Part shown: piece by piece, positions 8,701-17,917 of the stretch
Position numbering within the stretch: position 1 is the stretch's first letter
Layout of the letters: each line of letters begins with the position of its first letter
NCBI GenBank assembly: GCA_934621295.1
Contig: CAKTVB010000007.1
Span: forward strand, 13,079-77,078
Reading direction: 5' to 3'
Length of the DNA stretch: 64,000 nt
Source of the DNA: an uncultured Collinsella sp.
GTDB taxonomy: Bacteria > Actinomycetota > Coriobacteriia > Coriobacteriales > Coriobacteriaceae
Position numbers and translations under genes: made by a program
Notes under the pieces: generated by a model
The model's input: the letters and a program-made list of their open reading frames with translations, nothing else
Told to the model about the DNA's origin: nothing
The model's database searches: none

Positions 8701-10423
8701 GTACCCCTGGATTGCCGAGGTGCGTCAGTCCACGCCCGGCATCGGCCTCATCTCGCCTCCGCCTCACCACGACATCTACTCCATCGAGGACCTGGCCGAG
8801 CTCATCTTCGACCTTAAGAACGCCAATCCGGGCGCCCGCGTGTCGGTCAAGCTCTGCTCCGAAGCGGGCGTTGGCACCATCGCCACAGGCGTGGCCAAGG
8901 GTGCTGCTAACAAGATCTTGATCTCTGGCCATAACGGCGGCACGGGCGCCGCTCCGCGCGATTCTATCTGGCATGCCGGTCTGCCGCTCGAGCTCGGTCT
9001 TGCTGAGGCTCAGCAGACCCTGCTGCAAAACGGACTGCGCTCCCGCGTGGTGCTCGAGGCCGACGGCAAGCTCATGGACGGCACCGACGTCGTCGTGGCG
9101 TGCCTGCTGGGAGCCGAGGAGTTCGGCTTCGCCACCATGCCGCTCATCACCATGGGCTGCCTTATGCAGCGCGACTGCCAGCAGGACACCTGCCCCGCGG
9201 GCATCGCCACGCAAAACTGCCGTCTGCGCGGCGGCTTCCGTGGCAAGCCCGAGTACGTCGAGAACTTCATGCTGTTCGTGGCCGAGCAGATGCGCGAGGT
9301 CATGGCTCGCCTGGGCTTCCGTACCGTCGAGGAGATGGTGGGCCACCCCGAGTGCCTGCAACAGGTTGAGGTCGAGGGCAACTGGAAGGCCAACCTGCTG
9401 GATCTTTCTGCGCTGCTCGCGCCCGGCGAGTGCACCTTCGGCGCGCACATCGAGGGCGCCGACGGCAAACACTACCTGCCCGAGATGGCTGCCGATTCCG
9501 GTCTTGAGCGCGCGCTCGACTCCACGCTCTTCGTGCCGCTTACGGCCGATGCCCGTCGCCATCTGCGTCCGGTGCACTTCCGTGCCGATATCGCCAACGT
9601 CAACCGCTGCGTGGGTACCATCCTGGGTAGCGAGGTGACGCGTGTGCATCCCGAGGGTCTGCCGGAGGGTTCCATCACCATCGATTGCGACGGCTCTGCC
9701 GGCCAGAGCTTTGGCGCGTTTTTGCCTGCGGGCATCACACTCAACGTGCGCGGCGACGCCAACGACTACTTTGGCAAGGGGCTTTCGGGCGGCATCGTCT
9801 CGGTGCATCCCAACGAGAGCGCGACCTATAAGTTCGACGAGAACATCATCGTGGGCAACGTCGCCTTCTTTGGCGCTACCTCTGGTCGCGGCTTTATCAA
9901 CGGCCTTGCCGCCCAGCGCTTTGCCGTGCGCAACTCCGGTGCCACCGTGGTGGTTGAGGGCTGCGGTAACCATGGCTGCGAGTACATGACGGGCGGATGC
10001 GTCCTGGTACTTGGCGAGGTTGGCCAGAACTTCGCCGCCGGCATGACCGGTGGCGTGGCCTACGTCTTCGACGAGTACGGCACACTTGCTTCCCGCTGCA
10101 ACCAGGAGAGCGTTGAGCTCAAAGCCCCGACCGATGCCGAGCTTGAGCAGATTCGTTCGCTGATCGAAGAGCATGTGCGCTATACGGCGAGCCCGCGCGG
10201 CATCAAACTGCTGTATCGCTTCGCAGCCCTTTCGCGCCACTTTGTGAAGGTAATCCCCACCGAGTACGAGCGCGTTTTGCAGATCGTGGCGGACGCCGAG
10301 CGTGCGGGCAAGACCCATGCTCGGGCCGAGGAGCTTGCATTCGAGATCGTCACGCGCGGTGCCGCGGCACCCGCGCCCGCTGCATGCCCCGCACGCGCTA
10401 TGAATCAGAAGGAGGGACGCTAG
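5753..10423 (+). CDS. gltB: Glutamate synthase (NADPH) large subunit
   Basis: Makes two glutamates from glutamine and 2-oxoglutarate; the large subunit carries the amidotransferase and FMN synthase sites. At 1556 residues it is full length. The class II amidotransferase nucleophile is Cys25 (EHDACGIGALANL), so a 24-residue propeptide is probably removed. The FMN domain contains GEGGEDPRRE, KPGEGGHLPG and GHNGGTGAAPRDS. A 3Fe-4S motif lies at Cys1136-x5-Cys1142-x4-Cys1147. The C-terminal beta-helix repeat region includes YFGKGLSGG and GCGNHGCEYMTGG. ATG 5753 is preceded by GGGAGGT. It is followed at once by gltD. Confidence 0.97.
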   Translation: MQEQGKPADQHHQGLYRPEFEHDACGIGALANLHGQKSHQILDDALSVLVNLEHRGGTGLEKNTGDGAGILFQVPHHFFRKEAQKCGQILPAEGDYGVAMLFFPQDECGVEDATRVFEEGCAEAGVPLLFWRQVPVDPHDLGETARACMPTILQAFLGRPEDVEAGDDFERRLYVCRRTVEKRADTEFSLQGKIFYVCSMSSRTVVYKGMLVATQMRRFFTDLNDAAVKTAVALVHSRYSTNTTPSWERAHPNRYIIHNGEINTLKGNVNWIRAREPNLYSPVLQHDLERVLPIINREGSDSAILDNVLEFLVMNGRSMTRAASMLLPEPWDHNTNLSEERRAYDAYQSMLMEPWDGPAAIAFTDGRTLGAALDRNGLRPARYYVTRDDRFLLSSEVGTIEIDPANVLTAGCLGPGEMLEVDFAQGRVKYNDEIRRAFAMQKPYRDWIADETLDVDDLDAAKTEAPREDADVPEVVRMARLGYHWDDVDEAVRPMAQGGKVPLASMGIDAPLAVLSKKNRSFFDYFYQLFAQVTNPPIDALRESFVTSTKLYLGNHGNLLEDSRAACQLVRLPRPLLDKKQFEAICAIDRVGFKTARFRAVYKRDDAPGALARALDKLAQDVEAAVRDGVNIVVLSDRAAAGEVPIPSLLATGAVHNHLIRAGVRTFADLVVETGDALCAHDFATLVGYSASGIYPYMAHDCIRDLAARGDLDVSAEEGIANYNRAVTAGIVSIMSKMGISTVQSYHSAQIFEAVGFDDEFIDRYFAGTVSRVGGMGVADVEREENKRYDDALAILKTAAPDQLPTLGLTKWRPVVGEDHLIDPQTIYLLQRACQQGDDDLFQEYSAHVHRAGRAVRLRDLLDFDASGRTPVALDEVESARDIVRRFNTGAMSYGSISQEAHECMAIAMNRLHGRSNSGEGGEDPRRETPLPNGDSKNSAIKQIASARFGVTSRYLCSAIEIQIKMAQGAKPGEGGHLPGKKVYPWIAEVRQSTPGIGLISPPPHHDIYSIEDLAELIFDLKNANPGARVSVKLCSEAGVGTIATGVAKGAANKILISGHNGGTGAAPRDSIWHAGLPLELGLAEAQQTLLQNGLRSRVVLEADGKLMDGTDVVVACLLGAEEFGFATMPLITMGCLMQRDCQQDTCPAGIATQNCRLRGGFRGKPEYVENFMLFVAEQMREVMARLGFRTVEEMVGHPECLQQVEVEGNWKANLLDLSALLAPGECTFGAHIEGADGKHYLPEMAADSGLERALDSTLFVPLTADARRHLRPVHFRADIANVNRCVGTILGSEVTRVHPEGLPEGSITIDCDGSAGQSFGAFLPAGITLNVRGDANDYFGKGLSGGIVSVHPNESATYKFDENIIVGNVAFFGATSGRGFINGLAAQRFAVRNSGATVVVEGCGNHGCEYMTGGCVLVLGEVGQNFAAGMTGGVAYVFDEYGTLASRCNQESVELKAPTDAELEQIRSLIEEHVRYTASPRGIKLLYRFAALSRHFVKVIPTEYERVLQIVADAERAGKTHARAEELAFEIVTRGAAAPAPAACPARAMNQKEGR

Positions 10424-10425
10424 TT

Positions 10426-11898
<1,473 letters not shown>

Positions 11899-11899
11899 C

Positions 11900-11931
11900 G
11901 TGACACCAAGTCGTCAGGTTTATTTTGTCAC
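11900..11931 (+). repeat. 32-bp palindromic interspersed repeat, copy 1
   Basis: Begins one base after the gltD stop codon. Reads GTGACACCAAGTCGTCAGG and ends GGTTTATTTTGTCAC. It shares the outer GTGACA/TGTCAC arms and the core GTCGTCAGGTTTA pattern with copies at 11998, 34195 and 42613. Confidence 0.85.
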
Positions 11932-11938
11932 ATTCCCT

Positions 11939-11982
11939 AAAGATGCGGGTCAGGAGCCTCATAGCCCCTGGCCTGCATCTTT
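11939..11982. terminator. Imperfect hairpin between two repeat copies
   Basis: AAAGATGC (11939-11946) pairs with GCATCTTT (11975-11982), and the inner stem GGGTCAGG/CCTGGCC continues it with two wobble pairs. There is no clear T-tract, so it may be a processing or weak termination structure for gltBD. Confidence 0.45.
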
Positions 11983-11997
11983 CATTCCATCAACCAT

Positions 11998-12029
11998 GTG
12001 ACAAAAAGTCGACAGGTTTAATCTGTCAC
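11998..12029 (+). repeat. 32-bp palindromic interspersed repeat, copy 2
   Basis: Reads GTGACAAAAAGTCGACAGG and ends GGTTTAATCTGTCAC, in the same orientation as copy 1 and 66 bases beyond it. One arm carries a change (ATC in place of TTT) that weakens the inner pairing. Confidence 0.85.
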
Positions 12030-12090
12030 ATCTTGCCATTCACGGCCCTAAAACGACCGTTCGCGGCCACGACATAACCGCCGATTGCCA

Positions 12091-12135
12091 GCAAAAAGCC
12101 GCCCCGCAGGTTCAAAAGAACGCGCGGGGCGGCTT
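12091..12135 (-). terminator. Rho-independent terminator after serA
   Basis: GCCGCCCCGC and GCGGGGCGGC form a 10-bp stem. On the minus strand the hairpin is followed by TTTTTGC, so it terminates the serC-serA transcript. The rest of 11899-12200 holds only the two repeats and the hairpin described separately. Confidence 0.8.
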
Positions 12136-12200
12136 GCGTTGTCCATGTTATGCCGCGGCTGCAAAAGCAGCAAGACCTCGCGGCGGCACTGCCAGCGGCG

Positions 12201-13364
12201 CTACTTGATCACGCGTACGCGGTAGATCGCGGGAATCTGCTTCAGGGCCTCGATGGTCGTGGCGTCCAGGTGCTCGTCGGTGTCGAACATGGTGTAGGCG
12301 TTCTCGCCCGCGCTTTCGTTGACCATGCGCTGCACGTTGGCGTTGTCCTTGGCGAGGATGGCCGTGATCTGGCCGATCATGTTGGGCACGTTGGCGTGCA
12401 GGCAGGCAATGCGGCTTGCGGCGCGCGCCTTGCCCATGCTGCAGGCGGGGTAGTTTACGGAGTGGACGATGTTGCCGTTCTCCAGGTAGTCCTTGAGCTC
12501 GGAGATGGCCATGTCGGCGCAGTTGGCCTCGGCCTCGCCGGTGCCAGCGCCCGAGTGCGTGGTGATAAACGTGTTGGACATCTTGACCGTCTTGGGCGTG
12601 GCGAAGTCGCAGGAGAACCAGGAGAGCTTGCCCTCGCGTAGGGCGGCGTCGACGGCGTCCTCGTCGATGATGGTCTCGCGCGCGTAATTGATGAGCACGG
12701 CGCCGGGGGCCAGCAGGTCAAGCTGCTCGGTCGAGATCATGCCGATGGTATCGGCCTTGCTGGGCACGTGGACCGTCAGGTAGTCGCAGCCGCGGCAAAG
12801 GTCCTCGAGGGTGCCCACGCGCTGAACGCTTTGGGAGAGCGCCCATGCATGCTCGACGGAGATGAACGGGTCGTAGCCGTATACGTCCATGCCCAGATCC
12901 ACGCAGGCGTTGGCCACCTTGGAGCCCACGTTGCCCAGGCCAATCACGCCGATACGCTTGCCCTTGAGCTCGCGGCCCACGAAAGCCTTCTTGGCCTTCT
13001 CGGCATTGACCAGGATGTTGGGGTCCTCGGCGTTGTCGCGCACCCACTGCATGGACTGCACCACGCCGCGGCTGGAAAGGATGAGCGCGGCAAGCACGAT
13101 CTCTTTCACGGCGTTGGCGTTGGCACCAGGTGAGTTGAACACCACGACGCCGCGCTTGGCGTACTCCTCGATGGGGATATTATTCACGCCGGCACCGCAG
13201 CGGGCGATGGCGCGGATGCCCTCGGGCAGCTCGTAGCCGTGCAGGTCGGTTGAGCGCATGAGGATGGCGTCGGCGTCCTCGGTCTTGTCGACAAACTCGT
13301 AGCCGTTGCCAAATTCGACCGTGCCGTCTTTGGTGATGTCGTCGATGATTTTGATTTTACGCAT
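12201..13364 (-). CDS. serA: D-3-phosphoglycerate dehydrogenase
   Basis: First step of serine synthesis: oxidation of 3-phosphoglycerate to 3-phosphohydroxypyruvate with NAD. The 387-residue product has the nucleotide-binding fold RIGVIGLGNVGSKV (Gly142, Gly144, Gly147), the substrate-loop region RCGAGVNNIPIEEYAKRG and SPGANANAVKE. It ends in a short ACT domain (NVPNMIGQITAILAK...) that in the family can bind serine for feedback control. This is the short form without the extra ASB domain of mycobacterial enzymes. AAGGAG lies 8 bases upstream of the ATG. It follows serC by 75 bases in one operon. Confidence 0.93.
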   Translation of the reverse strand: MRKIKIIDDITKDGTVEFGNGYEFVDKTEDADAILMRSTDLHGYELPEGIRAIARCGAGVNNIPIEEYAKRGVVVFNSPGANANAVKEIVLAALILSSRGVVQSMQWVRDNAEDPNILVNAEKAKKAFVGRELKGKRIGVIGLGNVGSKVANACVDLGMDVYGYDPFISVEHAWALSQSVQRVGTLEDLCRGCDYLTVHVPSKADTIGMISTEQLDLLAPGAVLINYARETIIDEDAVDAALREGKLSWFSCDFATPKTVKMSNTFITTHSGAGTGEAEANCADMAISELKDYLENGNIVHSVNYPACSMGKARAASRIACLHANVPNMIGQITAILAKDNANVQRMVNESAGENAYTMFDTDEHLDATTIEALKQIPAIYRVRVIK

Positions 13365-13439
13365 GTAAGTCTCCTTGTGAGAAATACCGCGCGTGGCGGC
13401 AATGGTGATACAGCTGAGATGGGCCCGCGTTATCGCAGG

Positions 13440-14552
13440 CTACAGAGATCGCGGAGACGGTGCGTGCTCGGCTTCGAACTCGTGCATATAGGCGGCAAGC
13501 GCCTCGACGTCCTCCATGGTCACGGCGTTGTAGACGCTTGCGCGCATGCCGCCCACCAGGCGATGTCCCTTGATATTCTCGATGCCGCGCTCGTGCGCAC
13601 CGGCAACGAACTGCGCGTTGAGCTCGTCGGAATCGGTGCGGAACGTGACGTTGGCGATGGAACGGCTGTCCTTTTGCGCCGTGCCGCGGAAGAGTTGGCT
13701 ATTGTCGAGCAAATCGTAAAGCAGGTTTGCCTTTGCCCAGTTGCGCTGCGCCATGGCCTTGAGGCCGCCGGTCTCTTCCACCCAGCGGAAGACCTTGCCG
13801 CACACATAGATGCCAAAGGTGTTGGGCGTGTTGAGCATAGAACCCTTTTGAGCCTGCAGGCACAGGTCCATGTACTGAGGCGTCTGCGCAAAGACGGGGC
13901 CGTCCTCCAGCAGGTCGTCGCGCACGATGATCACCGTGACGCCTGCGGCGCCGGCGTTTTTCTGCGCGCCCGCATAGACCAGGCCGTAGCGTGAGATATC
14001 GAGCGGCTGCGAAAGGAAGCAGCTCGAGACATCGGCAAAGAGGGGAGCGTCGCCGCACTCGGGCAGCTCGTGGAACATGGTGCCAAAGATGGTGTTGTTC
14101 TGACAGATGTAGACGTAATCGAGGTCGCCTGCGGCTGCACGATCGCGCACGGGAACGAGTGCAGGGATGCGGTCGAAATCGGTGTCCTCGCTGGAGGCAA
14201 GGTTGACGGCATCACCGTACTTCGCGGCTTCTTTCCAAGCCTTCTTGGCGAAGTTGCCCGTGACAAGGTAGCCGGCGCGGCCGGTGCGCATGAAGTTCAT
14301 GGGAATGCCCGCAAACTGCAGCGTGGCACCGCCCTGCAGGAAGATTACTCGGTAGTTTTGCGGAATATCGAGCAGGCGGCGAAGCGTGGCCTCGGCGTCG
14401 TCGATGATCTGCTGGTACATACTCGACCGGTGGCTCATTTCCAAGACGGACATGCCGCAACCCTGGTAATCGAGCATCTCGTTTGCAATCTGCGCCAAGA
14501 CGCTCTCGGGAAGCGCGGCGGGGCCGGCCGAGAAGTTGTGCACGCGGGCCAT
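13440..14552 (-). CDS. serC: Phosphoserine aminotransferase
   Basis: PLP enzyme converting 3-phosphohydroxypyruvate and glutamate to O-phosphoserine, the step after SerA. The 370-residue product starts MARVHNFSAGPAALPE, the family N-terminus. It holds the PLP lysine Lys198 in VYAGAQKNAGAAG, and MSVLEMSHRSSMY and GGATLQFAGIPMN of the phosphate/substrate site. ATG 14552 has TTGGAGA upstream; an in-frame codon 39 bases earlier has no site. No serB phosphatase is in the window, so phosphoserine hydrolysis must be encoded elsewhere. Confidence 0.95.
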   Translation of the reverse strand: MARVHNFSAGPAALPESVLAQIANEMLDYQGCGMSVLEMSHRSSMYQQIIDDAEATLRRLLDIPQNYRVIFLQGGATLQFAGIPMNFMRTGRAGYLVTGNFAKKAWKEAAKYGDAVNLASSEDTDFDRIPALVPVRDRAAAGDLDYVYICQNNTIFGTMFHELPECGDAPLFADVSSCFLSQPLDISRYGLVYAGAQKNAGAAGVTVIIVRDDLLEDGPVFAQTPQYMDLCLQAQKGSMLNTPNTFGIYVCGKVFRWVEETGGLKAMAQRNWAKANLLYDLLDNSQLFRGTAQKDSRSIANVTFRTDSDELNAQFVAGAHERGIENIKGHRLVGGMRASVYNAVTMEDVEALAAYMHEFEAEHAPSPRSL

Positions 14553-14592
14553 AAAACAAATCTCCAAAAACAGACTTTGAGGTACGGCCACT

Positions 14593-14604
14593 TTAGCATG
14601 CTAA
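14593..14604. promoter_or_regulatory. Perfect 12-bp palindrome upstream of serC (candidate operator)
   Basis: TTAGCATGCTAA lies 41 bases upstream of the serC start, in the position expected for a promoter-proximal operator. No regulator is assigned. Confidence 0.35.
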
Positions 14605-14624
14605 TCCGAGTATTTCTCTATGGT

Positions 14625-14729
14625 TTACGATTCTGTTACATGGAGGTTGCTGCGCGAGCATTTTGCTTCGGGCGCTTTTAATGCGGCGCGCTTGTTGAGT
14701 TCGTTGATAACGGACGAGAGCTCCTTCAC
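14625..14729 (-). other. 34-codon small ORF that repeats the DUF3800 start region
   Basis: GTG start followed by codons for KELSSVINELNKR, ending TAA 72 bases before serC. Its first bases, GTGAAGGAGCTCTC, nearly copy the DUF3800 start GTGAAGGAGCTTTC at 15517, and both are preceded on the minus strand by a similar GC hairpin. No convincing ribosome-binding site is seen. It is either the remnant of a second cassette gene or a leader ORF of serC; translation is doubtful. Confidence 0.3.
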
Positions 14730-14751
14730 GTGTGCCCTCGGGGTCCGCGCA

Positions 14752-14778
14752 TAAAAATGCCGGGGGACATCCCTCGGC
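14752..14778 (-). terminator. Terminator after the DUF3800 gene
   Basis: GCCGAGGGATGTCCCCCGGC on the minus strand forms a GC stem followed by ATTTTTATG. It resembles the hairpin at 15533-15562 upstream of the same gene. Confidence 0.65.
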
Positions 14779-14839
14779 TCTTGGAGGTCCCTCTATTCGA
14801 GGGTACCGATTTCTTTATAACCTAAATTGCAACTCCGGT

Positions 14840-15517
14840 CTACCGGATACGTTTGGTTCGGATTTTTCTAAGGTGGTTCTTTTTGAAATCTCGGTAGCTT
14901 CCAAAGAAGATCTGCTCGGTCTTCGATTGCTCAGATTTTTCGTATTTAATCCTCGCTAATTCGATTTCACAGATATAGTCTGCAATTTGCTGGAGTCTGA
15001 AGTGCCTTGGGTCACATTCTTTATAAATGACCGCCTGAGTCCCAAGAACGTATCCGAACGCCGCGTGGAGGACGTTGGTTACTTCGTTTTGTCCATCGTC
15101 GTAATAAATCTTGACAGCGTCGTATTCTTGAAAAGACTGCAGCGTATCGAATAAAAAGAGAACCAAATCACGCCGCATCCTTGCGAACATGGTTTCGTCG
15201 TTGGTGAATCTGTCTCTCTGGTAGCTGAACGTTGCATATGTAATGGGGCATTTGTTCGCAAACGAGGCAAAGCCTGCAAGAAGTCGACTTCGCATGCGAG
15301 TGTCCATGGCCTTGTATGATTCATTGCCGTGCATTAGGGGGTTCATATGGAGTGGGATATCCGGAAGTCCACGTGTTCTAAGTGCATACTCGTAATGTTC
15401 GATGGGTTCGACGATAGATGCTGATTGATTGTGGAAAACAAGCGTTATCAAATAGTATTTAGCACTGCGCCCTCCGTAGTTGCCGGATTCATCGACGAAA
15501 ACGGAAAGCTCCTTCAC
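14840..15517 (-). CDS. DUF3800 family protein
   Basis: A 225-residue protein of the DUF3800 family, predicted to have an RNase H-like fold and often found in accessory or defence loci. Seen: N-terminal acidic strand MKELSVFVDESGNYGG, a central IYYDDGQNEV strand and C-terminal ECDPRHFRLQQIADYIC, giving the spaced Asp residues expected of the fold. Start is GTG with GGGAGA 7-12 bases upstream. Base composition is clearly AT-richer than its neighbours, suggesting recent acquisition. It stands alone between two similar terminator hairpins. No known activity can be assigned from sequence. Confidence 0.8.
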   Translation of the reverse strand: MKELSVFVDESGNYGGRSAKYYLITLVFHNQSASIVEPIEHYEYALRTRGLPDIPLHMNPLMHGNESYKAMDTRMRSRLLAGFASFANKCPITYATFSYQRDRFTNDETMFARMRRDLVLFLFDTLQSFQEYDAVKIYYDDGQNEVTNVLHAAFGYVLGTQAVIYKECDPRHFRLQQIADYICEIELARIKYEKSEQSKTEQIFFGSYRDFKKNHLRKIRTKRIR

Positions 15518-15532
15518 GATGCAGTCTCCCTA

Positions 15533-15562
15533 AAAACAAAAATGCCGGGGGGATCCCCCGGC
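15533..15562 (-). terminator. GC hairpin upstream of DUF3800, minus-strand terminator type
   Basis: GCCGGGGGGATCCCCCGGC is a near-perfect palindrome followed on the minus strand by ATTTTTGTTTTT. It lies 16 bases upstream of the DUF3800 start, where it would end a minus-strand transcript that has no gene in its immediate path, or attenuate DUF3800. Confidence 0.65.
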
Positions 15563-15710
15563 CCTTGACTGCCCTCCATAAAGGAACGCAACCCATTTAT
15601 ACCACGAGACGGGGCGTCTATTCAAGCAATTATTATAAACACCAAACATATGTTCGTCAATTTAGCAGGGAGTTTGGCTTTCTGGCGGAGTTCCCTGCGA
15701 TTCTTGCCGT

Positions 15711-15847
15711 TTGGCTTCCATGCCCAGCCCTACGTGCCCGTGTGAACATGCGGCGCCGTGTCGCAGTGGCGACACGGCGCAACCTATGCGATATCTATAT
15801 CCGACTCCTGTAGGTCCGAACGGCCAAGGATTAGAATGGAAGCCAAT
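15711..15847. repeat. 137-bp segment bounded by an 11-bp inverted repeat
   Basis: TTGGCTTCCAT (15711-15721) recurs as its complement ATGGAAGCCAA (15837-15847). Between them lies a perfect 12-bp hairpin, GCGCCGTGTCGC/GCGACACGGCGC (15753-15780), with an AGTG loop. It may be a small palindromic or MITE-like element. The remaining non-coding bases from 15563 to 15876 hold nothing else I recognise. Confidence 0.35.
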
Positions 15848-15876
15848 GCCGCCCAACAGAAGGAGGCCTCCCAGCC

Positions 15877-16059
15877 ATGCCATACACCGACGACGACAAC
15901 CTTGACTTCGAGGGCTTGCGGGCCTTTTTGATGGAGTACTGCGGCACGGCGTTCGCTGCGGGGATGAGGCCGGCGCTTATCGACCTTGCGCGCATCGAGC
16001 GCGCGGACCCCGAAGAACTTTTGCGCATCGCGCAGGAATTGGGCATACAGGTGCGCTAA
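15877..16059 (+). CDS. Small conserved-looking protein, 60 residues
   Basis: I do not recognise the family. The product is acidic and helical: an N-terminal MPYTDDDNLDFEGL, a middle ACG-rich helix, and a C-terminal DPEELLRIAQELGIQ helix. AAGGAGG lies 9 bases upstream of the ATG and a strong terminator follows the stop, so it is very likely a real, separately transcribed gene. No membrane segment or signal peptide is seen. Confidence 0.72.
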   Translation: MPYTDDDNLDFEGLRAFLMEYCGTAFAAGMRPALIDLARIERADPEELLRIAQELGIQVR

Positions 16060-16065
16060 CGCGGC

Positions 16066-16106
16066 GGGGCCGCGGGCGAAAATCCATCGCCCGCGGCCCC
16101 GTTTTT
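16066..16106. terminator. Strong terminator between convergent genes
   Basis: GGGGCCGCGGGCG and CGCCCGCGGCCCC form a perfect 13-bp stem followed on the plus strand by GTTTTT. It ends the 60-residue gene and faces the convergent antiporter gene. Confidence 0.88.
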
Positions 16107-17702
16107 CTATCCCAGAGTGGCTATGACTACGTCGTCTCCCGGCAGCAATTGCGTATCGCCGTTGGGAATGATCGTCTCGCCCTCGCGCTTGAGCAGCACG
16201 ACGATAAAGCGACGTCCCCCGTGCGGCAGCTCGTGCAGGGCGCATCCCGCCCAGTGATGATGCTTGCCAATGTGATGCTCGCGTAGCGAGACCCCGGCGC
16301 GTTCTTCAAATGTGGGAGCGGCAAGCACAAGCAGGTCGCCCACCTCGATCACGGTATCGCCGTTGGGGATAACGGGCTCGGCGCCGTGCCTCAGTATCAA
16401 AACGACCAGCATGCTCGCCGCCTCGCCGATCTGGGCCAGGCTGCGTCCGACAAAGGAGTGCCCGGCGTCCACCTTGAGCTTGATAAACGAGAGGTCGGTT
16501 TCCTCCTGGTAGTCGTTGAAGGTGCGGCCCACATCGCCCGTCTCGTCGATCATCTTCAGGCGCTTGGCCACAGCCGGCAAAAGCGAGCCCTGCATCACGA
16601 TCGAGATGATGGCGACCATAAACACCAGGTCAAAAAGGTCGCGGCTGCCCGGTACGCCAGACACCACGGTGAACAGCGCAAAGACCACCGAGGCGGCGCC
16701 GCGCAGGCCCGCCCAGGACACCAGTCCGATCTGCCCCAGTCTTCTCCGGCGCGGGGGCATGATCGCGCATACCGCCACCGGCCTGCCGATAAAGAGCATG
16801 AAGAGCACGAGCCCCAGCGCCGGCAGGATGGCTTCTGGCAGGCGGGCGGGGGTTACCAAAAGGCCGATCAAAAAGAAGATCGCCATCTCTGCCATCTCGG
16901 TGAGCACGTCAAAGACATGCACCATCTCGCGCTTGGAGGGGATGTCCGAGGCTCCCAGCACGATACCCGCCAGGTAAACGGAGAGAAATCCGTTGCCGCC
17001 CAGCTGGCTGGGCACCGCAAACGAGAGCAACACGATGGCGATGAGCACGATGGTCTCGCTTTGAGACTCGAGGTTCATGCGACAGGCGAGCTTCATGCCG
17101 ACCCAGCCAAACGCCAGGCCAAACGCGGCGCCAAAGATGATCTGCTGCGCGATGAGCAAAGGCAGGTTAACGGCTTCGCCCAATGCCAGGGCGCTGAACA
17201 CGGCGGTGAGCATGTAGGCGAGCGGGTCGTTGGAGCCAGACTCGACTTCTAGCAGCGAGTCGGTGCCGCCCTTGAGCGAAAGCCGATGCTCGCGCAGGAC
17301 GGAGAAAACGCTTGCGGCGTCGGTGGACGAGATGACGGAGCCCAAAAGCAGTGCCAGCGGCCAGTCAAAGCGCAGGACAAAATGGGCGAACACCGCGGTG
17401 AGGCCGGCGGTGATCACCACGCCCGCGGTGGAGAGCAAGATGGCGGGTACGGCTACGGGGCGTGCGCGCTCGATATTGGTGTTAAAGCCGCCGTAGAACA
17501 TGATGAAGATGAGGGCTGCGGTACAGGCACTCTCGGTTGCCTTGAAGTCGTTGAAATTGATATGCAGCGGGCCACCGCTTCCCAAGAACATGCCGAGGGC
17601 GATAAAGATAAGCAGCGTGGGGAAGGGGAGCTTGGCTGCGATGGGCTTGAGCAGGATGCAGGCGATGATAACGGCGCCTACAAAGAGCAGGATCATGTTC
17701 AT
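16107..17702 (-). CDS. Cation/proton antiporter, CPA1 NhaP2-like, with two TrkA-C domains
   Basis: Membrane antiporter expected to exchange K+ or Na+ for protons. About 12 membrane segments fill residues 1-400, with the CPA acidic region SVISSTDAASVF and ESGSNDPLAYMLT. The cytoplasmic C-terminus has two TrkA-C-like beta domains, seen as the repeated pattern VIPNGDTVIEVGDLLVLAA and IIPNGDTQLLPGDDVVIAT. ATG 17702 (MNMILLFVGA) begins right at the first membrane segment; a longer in-frame extension is polar and lacks a ribosome site. 531 residues. Ion specificity cannot be read from sequence. Confidence 0.88.
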   Translation of the reverse strand: MNMILLFVGAVIIACILLKPIAAKLPFPTLLIFIALGMFLGSGGPLHINFNDFKATESACTAALIFIMFYGGFNTNIERARPVAVPAILLSTAGVVITAGLTAVFAHFVLRFDWPLALLLGSVISSTDAASVFSVLREHRLSLKGGTDSLLEVESGSNDPLAYMLTAVFSALALGEAVNLPLLIAQQIIFGAAFGLAFGWVGMKLACRMNLESQSETIVLIAIVLLSFAVPSQLGGNGFLSVYLAGIVLGASDIPSKREMVHVFDVLTEMAEMAIFFLIGLLVTPARLPEAILPALGLVLFMLFIGRPVAVCAIMPPRRRRLGQIGLVSWAGLRGAASVVFALFTVVSGVPGSRDLFDLVFMVAIISIVMQGSLLPAVAKRLKMIDETGDVGRTFNDYQEETDLSFIKLKVDAGHSFVGRSLAQIGEAASMLVVLILRHGAEPVIPNGDTVIEVGDLLVLAAPTFEERAGVSLREHHIGKHHHWAGCALHELPHGGRRFIVVLLKREGETIIPNGDTQLLPGDDVVIATLG

Positions 17703-17853
17703 GCGGTCTCGTCTTTCGGGCGATGCGGCAGGTTCGCTGCCAGGGCAATGCGGTCCAACGCTTTTAATCCTACCCAGATGGTCGCTTGAAAACCGCCTGC
17801 CCATCTATCTAGGGCAACCGTTCACGAACTCTCAACTGGATAATCCTCAAACT

Positions 17854-17882
17854 TTGTCAACCTGCTCCTATGCGTATACAAT
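17854..17882 (+). promoter_or_regulatory. Candidate sigma-70-type promoter for the metallophosphatase
   Basis: TTGTCA (17854-17859) and TACAAT (17877-17882) are separated by exactly 17 bases, 35 bases upstream of the start codon. Confidence 0.65.
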
Positions 17883-17917
17883 AACGTTCAAGTTGACGTT
17901 TAAGGATGGTGCCCCGT

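Noticed and set aside
5735..10318. A 1527-codon open frame on the minus strand opposite gltB
   Set aside because: It mirrors a GC-rich, strongly biased coding strand. Its translation matches no protein style I know and has long Ala/Gly/Arg/His runs, while the plus strand encodes a clear GltB.
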